This document shows positions 25,492-34,230 of a stretch of 64,000 bases of DNA, piece by piece; the stretch's first letter is position 1; every line of letters starts with the position of its first letter. The stretch is from Roseivirga sp. UBA6052 (GTDB lineage Bacteria > Bacteroidota > Bacteroidia > Cytophagales > Cyclobacteriaceae), in the NCBI GenBank assembly GCA_002427755.1, contig DIYO01000009.1:1057296-1121295 (forward strand), given 5' to 3'. The translations under genes were made by a program, and so were the position numbers. The notes beneath the pieces are model-generated. The model worked only from the letters and a program-made list of their open reading frames with translations. It had not been told where the DNA came from and searched no databases.

Positions 25492-26445
25492 ATGAACAGA
25501 ATAGACAGACTTACTGCCATTTTAATTCAACTTCAAACCAAGGAGGTTGTAACAGCTCAAGAGATTGCTGATCGATTTGATATAAGTTTAAGAACGGTTT
25601 ATAGAGATGTACGAGCACTTGAAGAAGCTGGGGTACCTATTGGTGCTGAGGCCGGCAAAGGATATTTCTTGTCTGAAGGGTTTCATTTGCCTCCTGTTAT
25701 GTTCACACCTGAAGAAGCGAATGCTTTACTAATCGGGTCTAAACTAATTGAAGGTCAAACTGATAATTCTATAAAACAGCATTTCTATGAAGCTATGTTG
25801 AAAATTAAAAGTGTGCTCAGAAATGCGGAAAAGGAAGGTCTTCAGGAACTGGAAGAACGTATAGAGGTGGCTACTCCCGTACAGGGTACAAATGAGAATT
25901 TTCCGAATAACTTTTTAGCAACCATTCAAAAAGCATTGATCAATGATAGTTTGCTCAGTTTTAAATACTATTCAAACTATAATGGTGAGTATTCAGAAAG
26001 GCAAGTAGAGCCCATGGGGCTTGTTCATTATAGTGGCTTTTGGCACTTATTAGCATACTGCAGGCTACGGCAGGCACCTCGAAATTTCAGAGTAGATCGT
26101 TTAGTTAAGCTAGAATTGAAGGATGAACGCTTCGATAAATCCAAGCATTCTTCTTTTAAAGAGTTTATGCAGAAGATGGTTGAAGGCACCGATTTGTACA
26201 AGGTAGAAATAACCATCAGAAAGGATGTAGCGAGATATGTTTCAACCCAAAAATACTATCAAGGTTTTGTAGAAGAAGTTGAGCTTGACGAAGAAAATTT
26301 AAAGATGAATTTTCTTGTACCCTCCTTAGATTATTTCTCGAGATGGCTTACTTCTTTGGGAACAGCTGTAAACGTTAATGAGCCCAATATTTTAAAAGAG
26401 CTTATGACTACAAGAGTCGAAGAACTTAAGAATCACTATTTATAA
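25492..26445 (+). CDS. YafY-type HTH/WYL-domain transcriptional regulator
   Basis: The 317-aa protein has an N-terminal winged helix (MNRIDRLTAILIQLQTKEVVTAQEIADRFDISLRTVYRDVRALEEAGVPI in pieces over residues 1-50) and a central WYL-type ligand domain (LLSFKYYSNYNGEYSERQVEPMGLVHYSGFWHLLAYCRLRQAPRNFRVDRL in pieces over 145-205). WYL domains sense small molecules or nucleic acids. In many Bacteroidota the gene sits beside an ABM monooxygenase-like and a GyrI-like gene, as here, so it probably controls that pair. Confidence 0.88.
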   Translation: MNRIDRLTAILIQLQTKEVVTAQEIADRFDISLRTVYRDVRALEEAGVPIGAEAGKGYFLSEGFHLPPVMFTPEEANALLIGSKLIEGQTDNSIKQHFYEAMLKIKSVLRNAEKEGLQELEERIEVATPVQGTNENFPNNFLATIQKALINDSLLSFKYYSNYNGEYSERQVEPMGLVHYSGFWHLLAYCRLRQAPRNFRVDRLVKLELKDERFDKSKHSSFKEFMQKMVEGTDLYKVEITIRKDVARYVSTQKYYQGFVEEVELDEENLKMNFLVPSLDYFSRWLTSLGTAVNVNEPNILKELMTTRVEELKNHYL

Positions 26446-26471
26446 TTTTTTTCATTTTTCTAAAATCCTAC

Positions 26472-26487
26472 TGACATAGGGTTGTCA
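26472..26487. promoter_or_regulatory. Imperfect inverted repeat TGACA-6-TGTCA, candidate WYL-regulator operator
   Basis: Two 5-bp arms in the 76-bp gap between the regulator and the ABM-like gene. The ABM ATG is 35 bp away. A CTGCTTTG box follows at about 26492-26499 as a weak -7 candidate. Confidence 0.35.
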
Positions 26488-26521
26488 CTACCTGCTTTGA
26501 TATTGCTTAAAAATTAGAAAA

Positions 26522-26836
26522 ATGAGCAATTCAAAATCAATCAAAGAGGTTGTGGTTTACAGAATTAAACCCAATAAAACAGATACTTTCTTAGATAAGG
26601 GTCTGCAGGAAATAAGCGCTTGTGTCAATGGATTTGCAGGCATGATTAAGCATGAAACATTAGTTTCTGCTAAGGATAAAGGAGTCTTTGTCGATTTGGT
26701 AGAATGGGAGTCTTTAGAGGCTGCTGAAAATGCGGCAAGTCAGTTAGATGCAAAGACTAAAGCAGGAGAGCTGCCACTAATGGCCATGACTTTCGAGCGT
26801 GTAGAGTTTTTTGATCATTTTAAAGCTTTGTCATGA
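26522..26836 (+). CDS. Antibiotic-biosynthesis-monooxygenase-like (ABM) small protein
   Basis: The 104-aa protein has the pattern of the dimeric alpha/beta-barrel ABM family: IKEVVVYRIKPNKTDTF at the start, a central ISACVNGFAGMIKHETLVSA and KGVFVDLVEWESLEAAENAA. Members include small cofactor-free monooxygenases and proteins of unknown role. It follows the WYL regulator by 76 bp and overlaps the GyrI-like gene by 4 bp, so it is probably part of the regulated cassette. Confidence 0.7.
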   Translation: MSNSKSIKEVVVYRIKPNKTDTFLDKGLQEISACVNGFAGMIKHETLVSAKDKGVFVDLVEWESLEAAENAASQLDAKTKAGELPLMAMTFERVEFFDHFKALS

Positions 26837-27432
26837 TACTCGAGAAATTAGACTTAACTAAAGCATATCCGGAATATTACAAGGCCACAAGTAAGCCCAA
26901 AATGGTAAACATTGAGCCCTTGAATTATTTATCGGTCAAGGGTAAATCTTCACCAGAAGATCAAAAATTTACTTCCGCTATAGAAGAACTATATGCGATG
27001 GCTTATACCATTAAATTTAATTGTAAAGTACATGATCTAGACTTTGTAGTGCCCAAAATGGAAGGTTTTTGGTGGGTAGAAGGTGACTTAACTTTTGACC
27101 AAACACCTAGAGAAGAATGGTGCTGGAAGATTGTTATGAGAATGCCCGATTTTGTAGGGGATGTTGAATACAGTCTTGCTTGTGAATCATTGCGGGCAAA
27201 GAATAAAGCTCATGCTCGAGTTCAGATTGAAGAAATTCATGAAGGCCTTTCAGCACAAATTCTTCATGTGGGTTCTTATGAGGAAGAAGCGGCTACGCTT
27301 GAAAAACTCTACACCTATATCGAACAAGAGGGCTTTAAGATCAATGGACATCACCATGAGATTTATCTGAGTGATCCTTTGAAAACTGCTCCTCATAAAC
27401 TCAAAACCATTTTACGATATGCAATAATGTGA
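26833..27432 (+). CDS. GyrI-like small-molecule-binding domain protein
   Basis: The 199-aa protein matches the stand-alone GyrI-like (SHS2) proteins: EPLNYLSVKGKSSPED near residue 34, FWWVEGDL near 78-86, WCWKIVMRMPDFV near 96-108, HVGSYEEEAATLEKLYTYIEQEGFKI (in parts over 146-171), and HHEIYLSDP near 173-181. Such proteins bind, and some hydrolyse, small aromatic or lipophilic compounds. It overlaps the ABM gene and is followed by an intrinsic terminator. Confidence 0.8.
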   Translation: MILEKLDLTKAYPEYYKATSKPKMVNIEPLNYLSVKGKSSPEDQKFTSAIEELYAMAYTIKFNCKVHDLDFVVPKMEGFWWVEGDLTFDQTPREEWCWKIVMRMPDFVGDVEYSLACESLRAKNKAHARVQIEEIHEGLSAQILHVGSYEEEAATLEKLYTYIEQEGFKINGHHHEIYLSDPLKTAPHKLKTILRYAIM

Positions 27433-27456
27433 AAATGAAATTCTTATAACTTCATG

Positions 27457-27490
27457 AAAATGCTAGCACAGAAGATGCTGGCATTTTTTA
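27457..27490 (+). terminator. Intrinsic terminator after the GyrI-like gene
   Basis: A 10-bp stem with one G-T pair (AATGCTAGCA with TGCTGGCATT), a 7-nt loop and six T plus a further AT-rich tail. It ends the regulator/ABM/GyrI unit and separates it from the glycosidase operon. Confidence 0.8.
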
Positions 27491-27499
27491 TTTATACCC

Positions 27500-27523
27500 T
27501 AAGCCTGTATTTTCGGAGGCTTA
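27500..27523. promoter_or_regulatory. Candidate operator and promoter of the glycosidase operon
   Basis: A perfect inverted repeat TAAGCCT/AGGCTTA (27500-27506 and 27517-27523) brackets a near-consensus -7 box TATTTTCG at 27508-27515. The ATG of the glycosidase gene is 10 bp further on. A TTTT/TTTA stretch at 27486-27489 would serve as -33 element. Confidence 0.45.
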
Positions 27524-27532
27524 AGCAGAATT

Positions 27533-28876
27533 ATGGACATTTCCTCAAAGCCTTCAATTGACGAGAAGGCCCTCATTCAACAAGCAAAGGATATTTTAGA
27601 GAGTAATACATGGGAAGGTAGATATACCGTACCTAGTTCAAATCTCTATCCTTATCAATGGAACTGGGACTCTGGTTTTGTGGCAATGGGTTTTGCACAT
27701 TTTGATATACCCCGTGCCATCAAAGAGATGGAGAGTCTATTCGAAGGCCAATGGGAAAGTGGTATGCTACCGCATATAGTATTTCATAGTAAAAAGAGGG
27801 AAGGTTATTTTCCAGGTCCATTGTACTGGCAGTCTAAGAATGTTCCTGAAGCCTCTAAAAAAGTGGATACATCTGGAATCACTCAACCACCTGTACATGG
27901 TTTTATATTGGAGAGATTATTTAATCAGTATCCTAATTCGCAAGATGTCAAAGACTTTATAAAGGCCTTCTACCCGAAGGTCTTAAAACTGCACAAGTAT
28001 TATTATGAATATAGGGATCCGAACAAAGAGGGTTTGGCCTTTATTTTTCACCCGTGGGCTTCAGGTAGGGATAATTCTCCTTTGTGGGACGATCTAGTAA
28101 AAACGATTCCAATAGGGCCTGGCGATATTCCACCTTATAAACGCTACGATAATCTTAAAGCAGACCCATCTGAAAGACCATCGGATAAGGATTATGATAT
28201 CTATGTGTATCTCATGGAATTAGGTAAGAAGTATAATTATGATGGGCGATTAATTGCAAAGGAATCTCCGTTCGTAATTCAGGATACTCTTTTTAACGCC
28301 ATGCTGATAAGGTCGAACGAAGCTTTGATAAACCTAGCGGAGGAGTTACATATAGACGCCAAAGAAATTGAGGAATGGAATCAGCAGAGCAAGAAGACAT
28401 ATGAAGAAAAGCTTTGGGTAGATGAACTGGGGATGTATGCTCCTTACGATCTTCAGAACAATAAGCACATTAAAATGAGGGAAATTGGAGCTTTTACTGC
28501 AATGTATGCAGGTATTCCTTCTGCAAAGCGTGCGCGAAAACTGAGAAACTATTTGGAGACACTAGCCGATCGTGATGAGGGCTTTAGAGTGATGCCGAGT
28601 TTCGATCCAGATCACTGGATTTTTGACCCTAAGAAGTATTGGAAAGGGCCTGTCTGGCCACAGATGAATTGGCTGTTATGTCAGGGTTTTAGACGATATG
28701 GTTTTCACGGAACTGCCAATAGAGTCAAATGGGATTTCTTGGATTTAGTTGATAAATTAGGTTTCCACGAGTATTTCGATCCTAGGAGAGAAGTAGCTGA
28801 CAAGTTAGAACATGGTTATGGAGGTGATCATTTCTCTTGGACAGCAGCCGTGGTTCTCGACCTTATCTCTGACTAA
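27533..28876 (+). CDS. GH63-type (MGH1-like) glycosidase, probable glucosylglycerate/mannosylglycerate hydrolase
   Basis: At 447 aa, with no signal peptide, so cytoplasmic. The fold is an (alpha/alpha)6 barrel: NWDSGFVAMGFAHFD near 44-58, WESGMLPHIVFH near 74-85, the general-acid motif FHPWASGRDNSPLWD with Asp180, WKGPVWPQMNWLL near 370-382, and HEYFDP with the likely base Glu413 before the final GGDHFSWTAA. Length and motif spacing match the small GH63 enzymes that split glucosylglycerate or mannosylglycerate to sugar and glycerate. The symporter and glycerate kinase that follow in the same operon support that substrate. A trehalase- or other glucosidase-like activity remains possible. Confidence 0.75.
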   Translation: MDISSKPSIDEKALIQQAKDILESNTWEGRYTVPSSNLYPYQWNWDSGFVAMGFAHFDIPRAIKEMESLFEGQWESGMLPHIVFHSKKREGYFPGPLYWQSKNVPEASKKVDTSGITQPPVHGFILERLFNQYPNSQDVKDFIKAFYPKVLKLHKYYYEYRDPNKEGLAFIFHPWASGRDNSPLWDDLVKTIPIGPGDIPPYKRYDNLKADPSERPSDKDYDIYVYLMELGKKYNYDGRLIAKESPFVIQDTLFNAMLIRSNEALINLAEELHIDAKEIEEWNQQSKKTYEEKLWVDELGMYAPYDLQNNKHIKMREIGAFTAMYAGIPSAKRARKLRNYLETLADRDEGFRVMPSFDPDHWIFDPKKYWKGPVWPQMNWLLCQGFRRYGFHGTANRVKWDFLDLVDKLGFHEYFDPRREVADKLEHGYGGDHFSWTAAVVLDLISD

Positions 28877-30438
28877 TGAATGTACTTGACTACGCTATTA
28901 TTATCCTATACATAGGAGGCTTTCTCTATCTCGGTTACCGGTTTAAAAATCAAGCAGACAAGAATGATTACTATTTAGGCGGTAGAAGCTTTGGGTGGTT
29001 TCCATTGGCCATGAGCACAGCTGCCACTCAATTATCAGCCGTTAGCTTTATTTCTGCTCCTGCCTTTGTGGGTTTAAAAGAAGGAGGGGGGATGGTCTGG
29101 TTGACATACGAATTTGCCGTGCCTCTGGCTATGATATTCCTAATGGTTGTCCTAGTACCAACCTTCTACAAGTCTGGAATAGTTAGTGTCTATGAGTTTC
29201 TCGAGAAAAGATTCGATTCTTCAACAAGAATACTGCTGAGCTTTGTTTTTCAAGTAAGTAGAGCGTTTGGAACAGGTGTAATGATCTACACGGTTGCTAT
29301 CATCTTGGAGTCTGTTATGGAGATTCCTATGTGGCAAAGTATAATCCTGATTGGAATCGTAACCATGATTTATTCTCTACAAGGGGGTATGAAAGCTGTA
29401 GTTTATGGCGATATGATTCAAATGATCATTTTATTCATTGGGATCATTATCTGCTTTGGTTTTGGACTCCATTACCTAGGTGGATGGGGAAACTTTATTG
29501 AAAATGTAGATACTTCAAGAATTACCGCAGTAGACTTTTCATCCTTTGGTTTTAATGGAGATGAGTTCGGGTTTTGGCCCATGCTAGTGGGAGGTTTCTT
29601 TTTATATGTTTCATATTACGGAACGGACCAAAGCCAAGTGCAGCGTTTGTTATCTGCAAGCAGTTTAAAGACCATGCGTCAGACACTAGTATGCAATGGT
29701 CTTATGAGGTTTCCAATCACTTTTGCTTACTGTATAATGGGATTGGTTATAGGAACCTTCGCGCTTTCTCAGACTGATTTTATTAGTCTAATACCAGGGG
29801 ATAAGCCTGATAGAATGATTCCGATTTTCATTAGAGATTATTTGCCAAATGGGGTAATTGGGTTATTGATTGTGGCCATTTTCTCTGCAGCAATGTCATC
29901 TCTAAGTTCTGCCATAAATTCTTTAAGCGCTGCGTCTGTTGAAGATTTGTTTGCCAGAGGGAAAGAGTTATCTGAAAAGCAGTACATGAACCTCTCTAGA
30001 ATTACTGCTTTATTTTGGGGCTCTGTTTGTGTGGTGATTGCGTTTTTTGTAGGCGATATTGCTGATACGGTTATCGAAGCAATCAACAAAGTAGGCTCAG
30101 TATCTTTTGGGCCAATCTTAGCCATTTTTATTGCGGCACTTTTAATTAAAAGGATTAATGGTTTAGGAGCTAATGCTGGACTATTAGTTGGGGTAGGCCT
30201 GAATGTTTACCTATGGCTTTTTGTACCCGAAGTTTTCTGGTTCTGGTGGAATGCAATAGGTGCTGTAGTTGCCATGGTGGTTGCTTACCTGGTTAGTCTT
30301 GCTGCACCAAATGTAATGTTGGCTAAAGAAGAGATTCAGGTAGAGCCTATCAATTTTAAACAATCAAGTGTCTATATCTTATTAGCCTTCTTTGTGGTGA
30401 TTGTTTTAATATCGGTAATGCTGCCAAATTGGTTCTAG
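28876..30438 (+). CDS. Sodium:solute symporter (SSS family), probable glycosylglycerate importer
   Basis: At 520 aa and about 13-14 transmembrane helices, it shows SSS signatures: YYLGGRSFGWFPLAMSTAATQLSAVSFISAPAF in parts over residues 33-66, and AIFSAAMSSLSSAINSLSAASVED in parts near 335-358 carrying the conserved Na2-site serines. The start overlaps the glycosidase stop by one base, and the glycerate-kinase ATG follows its stop directly. By context it probably brings in the substrate of the glycosidase with sodium. SSS sequence alone does not define the solute. Confidence 0.85.
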   Translation: MNVLDYAIIILYIGGFLYLGYRFKNQADKNDYYLGGRSFGWFPLAMSTAATQLSAVSFISAPAFVGLKEGGGMVWLTYEFAVPLAMIFLMVVLVPTFYKSGIVSVYEFLEKRFDSSTRILLSFVFQVSRAFGTGVMIYTVAIILESVMEIPMWQSIILIGIVTMIYSLQGGMKAVVYGDMIQMIILFIGIIICFGFGLHYLGGWGNFIENVDTSRITAVDFSSFGFNGDEFGFWPMLVGGFFLYVSYYGTDQSQVQRLLSASSLKTMRQTLVCNGLMRFPITFAYCIMGLVIGTFALSQTDFISLIPGDKPDRMIPIFIRDYLPNGVIGLLIVAIFSAAMSSLSSAINSLSAASVEDLFARGKELSEKQYMNLSRITALFWGSVCVVIAFFVGDIADTVIEAINKVGSVSFGPILAIFIAALLIKRINGLGANAGLLVGVGLNVYLWLFVPEVFWFWWNAIGAVVAMVVAYLVSLAAPNVMLAKEEIQVEPINFKQSSVYILLAFFVVIVLISVMLPNWF

Positions 30439-31545
30439 ATGAAAGTAGTTATAGCTCCGGATAAGTTTAAGGGATCACTTACAGCAGTGGAGGTATGCTT
30501 AGCCATAGAAGAAGGAATCAAAAATGTAGACAATTCTATTGAGGTGGTCAGGTCTCCGTTAGCTGATGGAGGTGAAGGTACGCTGGATGTTATCGAATCT
30601 ATTACGAAAGCCATTCGAATAGAAGTGGAAGTCTTAGATCCGCTATCAAGACCTATAAAAGCCTACTATCTTAAGTCAAGAAATGTGGCTTTCATTGAAA
30701 TGGCTATGGCTTCAGGTTTGCAATTACTAAAGGAATCTGAACGCAATCCTTTATATACTTCAACTTATGGTACTGGACAGTTAATAAGAGATGCATTAGA
30801 AAGAGGCGTAAACCAGATTTATCTAATGATTGGCGGCAGTGCTACCAATGATGCAGGTGTTGGAATGGCGCAGGCATTAGGCTATTCATTTAAAGGAAGA
30901 GCCGGTAATGAACTCATGCCCGTTGGTGAATCATTGGGTAAGGTAGCTTTCGTAAATGCTCCATTAGGTGAGCCGGTTTGGTATAACTGTGAGTTTACTG
31001 TTTTGAGTGATGTTCAAAACAAGCTTTATGGCAAAGATGGTGCGGCATATGTTTACGGTGAGCAGAAAGGAGCTAATGCAAGTGCTATTAAAATTTTGGA
31101 TGAAGGACTCGAGCATTTTGCTAAGGTTAATCTGAATGACAATGAATCAAAACATGGCGCAGGTGCTGCTGGAGGCTTGGGTTATGGAGCTTTAACTTTT
31201 CTAAATGCCGAATTAAAAAGTGGCATTGATGTAATGATGGATCTTACTCGATTTGAAGACTTAGCTCTAGATGCAGATTTAATCATTACAGGAGAGGGTA
31301 AATTTGATGTGCAAACACTTTCGGGAAAGGTGGTTTCAGGAGTGTCTAAACTAGCTGATGAAAATAATATACCAGTTGGTATATTGTGTGGTATGATTGA
31401 TGGAGTTGATCCTGAATCCAACGGATTTGTTTTTTCTGATCAGGTGATGAGACTTGCTAAGAATAGCAAAGATTCTATGAATAATGCAGATGCATATCTC
31501 TCACAGTTGGCCGAAGAACAAATTGGCGGATTTATTAAATCCTAG
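30439..31545 (+). CDS. Glycerate 2-kinase (GlxK/GarK type I)
   Basis: This 368-aa protein belongs to the GarK/GlxK family, which phosphorylates D-glycerate to 2-phosphoglycerate. Visible motifs: MKVVIAPDKFKGSLTAVEV at the start, SPLADGGEGTLDV near 40-52, IGGSATNDAGVGMAQALG near 132-149, GAGAAGGLGYG near 240, and ITGEGKFDVQTLSGKV near 283-298. It is the third gene of the glycosidase-symporter operon with zero spacing. The product enters lower glycolysis, completing a route from glycosylglycerate. Confidence 0.93.
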   Translation: MKVVIAPDKFKGSLTAVEVCLAIEEGIKNVDNSIEVVRSPLADGGEGTLDVIESITKAIRIEVEVLDPLSRPIKAYYLKSRNVAFIEMAMASGLQLLKESERNPLYTSTYGTGQLIRDALERGVNQIYLMIGGSATNDAGVGMAQALGYSFKGRAGNELMPVGESLGKVAFVNAPLGEPVWYNCEFTVLSDVQNKLYGKDGAAYVYGEQKGANASAIKILDEGLEHFAKVNLNDNESKHGAGAAGGLGYGALTFLNAELKSGIDVMMDLTRFEDLALDADLIITGEGKFDVQTLSGKVVSGVSKLADENNIPVGILCGMIDGVDPESNGFVFSDQVMRLAKNSKDSMNNADAYLSQLAEEQIGGFIKS

Positions 31546-31572
31546 TTCGGCTTATTTCATTTATTTTGTCTT

Positions 31573-32784
31573 ATGTCAATTACCATCGGAATTATTAAAG
31601 AAGGGAAAGTTCCTATTGATAGGCGTGTTCCTTTAACACCATCTCAAGTTGGTAGTATTTTGGAGGCTAATGCAGACCTTAAAATCTATTGCCAACGAAG
31701 TGAAATCAGATGTTTTGAGGATCAAGAATATGAGCGTCATGGAGCAATAATGGTTGATGACGTGTCTCACTGCGATGTAATTCTGGGAGTTAAAGAAGTA
31801 CCGCTCGAAATGTTAGCAGAAGGGAAAACGCATTTCTTTTTTTCACATACAATTAAGAAGCAAGATTATAACCGTGGGTTGCTCCAAACAATTGTAAATA
31901 AAAATATCAGACTAATTGACTGGGAATGTTTAACCAACCTCAAAGGCCAAAGGCTTATTGCTTTCGGTCGTTATGCTGGAATTGTTGGTGCTTATAATGG
32001 CATTCTTACTTTTGGAAAGCGATACAACCTTTTCCATTTGCGCCCTGCTCATGAATGTTTTGACTTGGAAGATATGACCACTGAGTACAACAAGGTAGCC
32101 CTTCCTGCTATAAAGATTGCGTTGACAGGAGGTGGAAGAGTTTCTAAAGGTTCTATGGAGGTGTTAAATGGCATGGGAATTCGAAGGGTTAGCCCGGCTG
32201 AATTTGTGAATGAATTATTTGATGAGCCTGTTTATACACAATTAAACACGCGTGATTATAATCGAAAGGTAGATAAGGGTGAATTTGATAGAGATGAATT
32301 TTATAGAGACCCTGTGCTATATGAATCTGATTTTCATCAATATGCTGCAAAGGCCGATCTCCTGATTGCAGGCGCATTTTGGGATCCATTGGCACCAGTG
32401 TTATTTACAAGGGCAGAAATTCTACAGAGTGATTTCAAAATCAAGGTAGTTGCAGATATTACTTGTGATATTGAGGGTTCGATTCCTTCTACCAAACAGC
32501 CAAGCACTATTGATGATCCTATTTACGATTACAATCCAAGTAATGACCGTGTAGAGGTTGCTTTTAGAGATGAAGGCAACATAACTGTTATGGCTGTTGA
32601 CAATTTGCCTTGTGAATTACCGCGTAACGCTTCAGAAGATTTTGGAAAAGAATTTCTGACTCATATTTTACCAAATCTTTTGGGAGAAGATAAAGACACA
32701 ATTATCGAAAGGGCTACCATTACCCAAGAGGGAAAACTTATGCCAAACTTTAGTTACCTGCAAGATTATCTAGATGGACATTAA
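31573..32784 (+). CDS. Lysine-forming saccharopine dehydrogenase-like / alanine-dehydrogenase-fold oxidoreductase
   Basis: The 403-aa protein begins with the AlaDH/PNT N-terminal motif (IGIIKEGKVPIDRRVPLTPSQ near residues 4-24) followed by FFSHTIKKQDYNRGLL near 88, and a central Rossmann segment (IKIALTGGGRVSKGSMEVL near 183-201). This combination resembles the NAD-dependent saccharopine dehydrogenase (LYS1 type), although alanine-dehydrogenase-related enzymes share it. Lysine catabolism or synthesis cannot be decided. It starts 28 bp after the glycerate kinase and overlaps deoC by 11 bp, so it may be co-transcribed with either. Confidence 0.75.
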   Translation: MSITIGIIKEGKVPIDRRVPLTPSQVGSILEANADLKIYCQRSEIRCFEDQEYERHGAIMVDDVSHCDVILGVKEVPLEMLAEGKTHFFFSHTIKKQDYNRGLLQTIVNKNIRLIDWECLTNLKGQRLIAFGRYAGIVGAYNGILTFGKRYNLFHLRPAHECFDLEDMTTEYNKVALPAIKIALTGGGRVSKGSMEVLNGMGIRRVSPAEFVNELFDEPVYTQLNTRDYNRKVDKGEFDRDEFYRDPVLYESDFHQYAAKADLLIAGAFWDPLAPVLFTRAEILQSDFKIKVVADITCDIEGSIPSTKQPSTIDDPIYDYNPSNDRVEVAFRDEGNITVMAVDNLPCELPRNASEDFGKEFLTHILPNLLGEDKDTIIERATITQEGKLMPNFSYLQDYLDGH

Positions 32785-33433
32785 TAGACATATAGAACAG
32801 ACTAATCTAAAGCCTGATCTTACGGATAAGGATATTGATATGCTTGTACAACAAGCCATTGATAACCAGTTTGTTGGTGCTTGTTTGCCTCCATTTTGGG
32901 TAAAAAGAGCAGCACGAGAGCTTAAGGATACTGATGTTCAATTGGTAACCGTAATTGGTTTTCCTCTTGGATATAATAGAACCGAAGCTAAAATCTTAGA
33001 AATTGAAAAGGCAATTGAAGATGGAGCCAACGAATTAGACATTGTAATGAATGTTTCGGCTTTCAAAAGTGGTATGCCATGGCCAAAGATCGAGTTAGCA
33101 AAATGCGCTCAATTGATTCATGATGGCGGAGCAATGATGAAGGTGATTCTCGAAACATCTTATCTGACTGATGAAGAAATAATATCTGCTACAAAGCTTT
33201 GCAGCGAAGCGGGAACAGACTGGGTGAAAACTTCAACAGGATTCTCTTCTGCGGGAGCACAAGTAGGGCATATAAAGATCATGAGAGATAATGCACCTTC
33301 AAATGTAGGAGTCAAAGCCTCAGGAGGTATTAGAAATTTGGATCAAGCTAAGGCTATGCTCGATGCAGGCGCAGATAGACTAGGGGTTTCAGCTGGATTA
33401 ACAATTATGCAAGAATTTAATGAAAGCCGCTAA
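32774..33433 (+). CDS. deoC: Deoxyribose-phosphate aldolase DeoC
   Basis: DeoC splits 2-deoxyribose-5-phosphate to acetaldehyde and glyceraldehyde-3-phosphate in deoxynucleoside breakdown. In this 219-aa TIM barrel the Schiff-base lysine is in DWVKTSTGFS near residue 153, and the second lysine is in VGVKASGGIRN near 178. ELDIVMNVSAFKSG near 88-101 is typical. It overlaps both neighbours (11 bp upstream, 14 bp downstream). No other deo genes are nearby. Confidence 0.95.
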   Translation: MDINRHIEQTNLKPDLTDKDIDMLVQQAIDNQFVGACLPPFWVKRAARELKDTDVQLVTVIGFPLGYNRTEAKILEIEKAIEDGANELDIVMNVSAFKSGMPWPKIELAKCAQLIHDGGAMMKVILETSYLTDEEIISATKLCSEAGTDWVKTSTGFSSAGAQVGHIKIMRDNAPSNVGVKASGGIRNLDQAKAMLDAGADRLGVSAGLTIMQEFNESR

Positions 33434-33689
33434 GCTGCTGGTTTCAGGCAAAGTTCAAGGCGTGTTCTTTCGGGTAAGCACTAAATCCAAAGCACTAGAG
33501 TACAACATTAGAGGTTGGTGTAGAAATACAGATACCGGTCAAGTTGAGATATTTGCTCAAGGTTATTATGGTAATCTTAATGAGTTCTTTAAATGGTGCA
33601 ATGAGGGTCCTGAATTCGCTAGGGTAGATAAAGTTGATGTGGAGTTTGTTGACTTGGAGAAGTTTGAATCTTTCGAAATAAGAAACTAG
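33420..33689 (+). CDS. Acylphosphatase
   Basis: This 89-aa protein has the family signature VSGKVQGVFFRVSTKSKA (the Arg is the acylphosphate-binding residue, near 20) and GWCRNTDTGQVEIFAQG (the Asn is the catalytic residue near 38). Acylphosphatase hydrolyses carboxyl-phosphate bonds such as 1,3-bisphosphoglycerate. It starts 14 bp inside deoC and ends 4 bp inside the convergent hypothetical gene. Confidence 0.93.
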   Translation: MKAAKLLVSGKVQGVFFRVSTKSKALEYNIRGWCRNTDTGQVEIFAQGYYGNLNEFFKWCNEGPEFARVDKVDVEFVDLEKFESFEIRN

Positions 33690-34195
33690 GCAGTTTTGCT
33701 ATTGAACTTTTGAATGCCTTTGTATTTATAAACCTTAAGTCCAAAGTGATCAAAAATAGCCACGCGCATTCTGTTCTTAGCTAATTCAATTTTGTTTTCA
33801 GGAGAATAGAAAACAGTCAATTCTAGTCCTGCTAGAATAAAGTTCTTTTTGGTAGATAGCTCCATAGCATAAGCCATAAATGCATCCTTCCAATCGCTTA
33901 GGTATTTGTCGTAATGGCTTCTACCATCAAAAAGTAATTCCAATTGATTGTCTCCAATTTGGTATCTGTAAATACCTGAAAGTATTTCATAAAGGTCATC
34001 GAAATAGCTTAGGTGAACAGGCTGAAATTGATCTACCAATTCACTTCTTTCATCAGGTAAACGAAGTGGATTAAATAGTTGGAAATAACCTTCTTTAATT
34101 TGATTGATAAGTAGGGCTTGTAACTCTAGGCGAAGTTCTTTTTGAACTTGCTTGAGTAAATAATTCTTGTCTAATAGGAAAAGACGATCGCCCAT
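33686..34195 (-). CDS. Hypothetical protein
   Basis: I do not recognise this 169-aa protein. It has no signal peptide or membrane segment. It contains a helical, Leu/Gln-rich N-terminus (LLKQVQKELRLELQALLINQIK) and a mixed alpha/beta remainder ending with basic residues. It is monocistronic, convergent with the acylphosphatase (4-bp overlap) and upstream of the M14 terminator region. Codon use looks like its neighbours. Confidence 0.6.
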   Translation of the reverse strand: MGDRLFLLDKNYLLKQVQKELRLELQALLINQIKEGYFQLFNPLRLPDERSELVDQFQPVHLSYFDDLYEILSGIYRYQIGDNQLELLFDGRSHYDKYLSDWKDAFMAYAMELSTKKNFILAGLELTVFYSPENKIELAKNRMRVAIFDHFGLKVYKYKGIQKFNSKTA

Positions 34196-34230
34196 CTCAA
34201 TAGTTTGTTAAAGGTAAAAATTTAGCTAGA

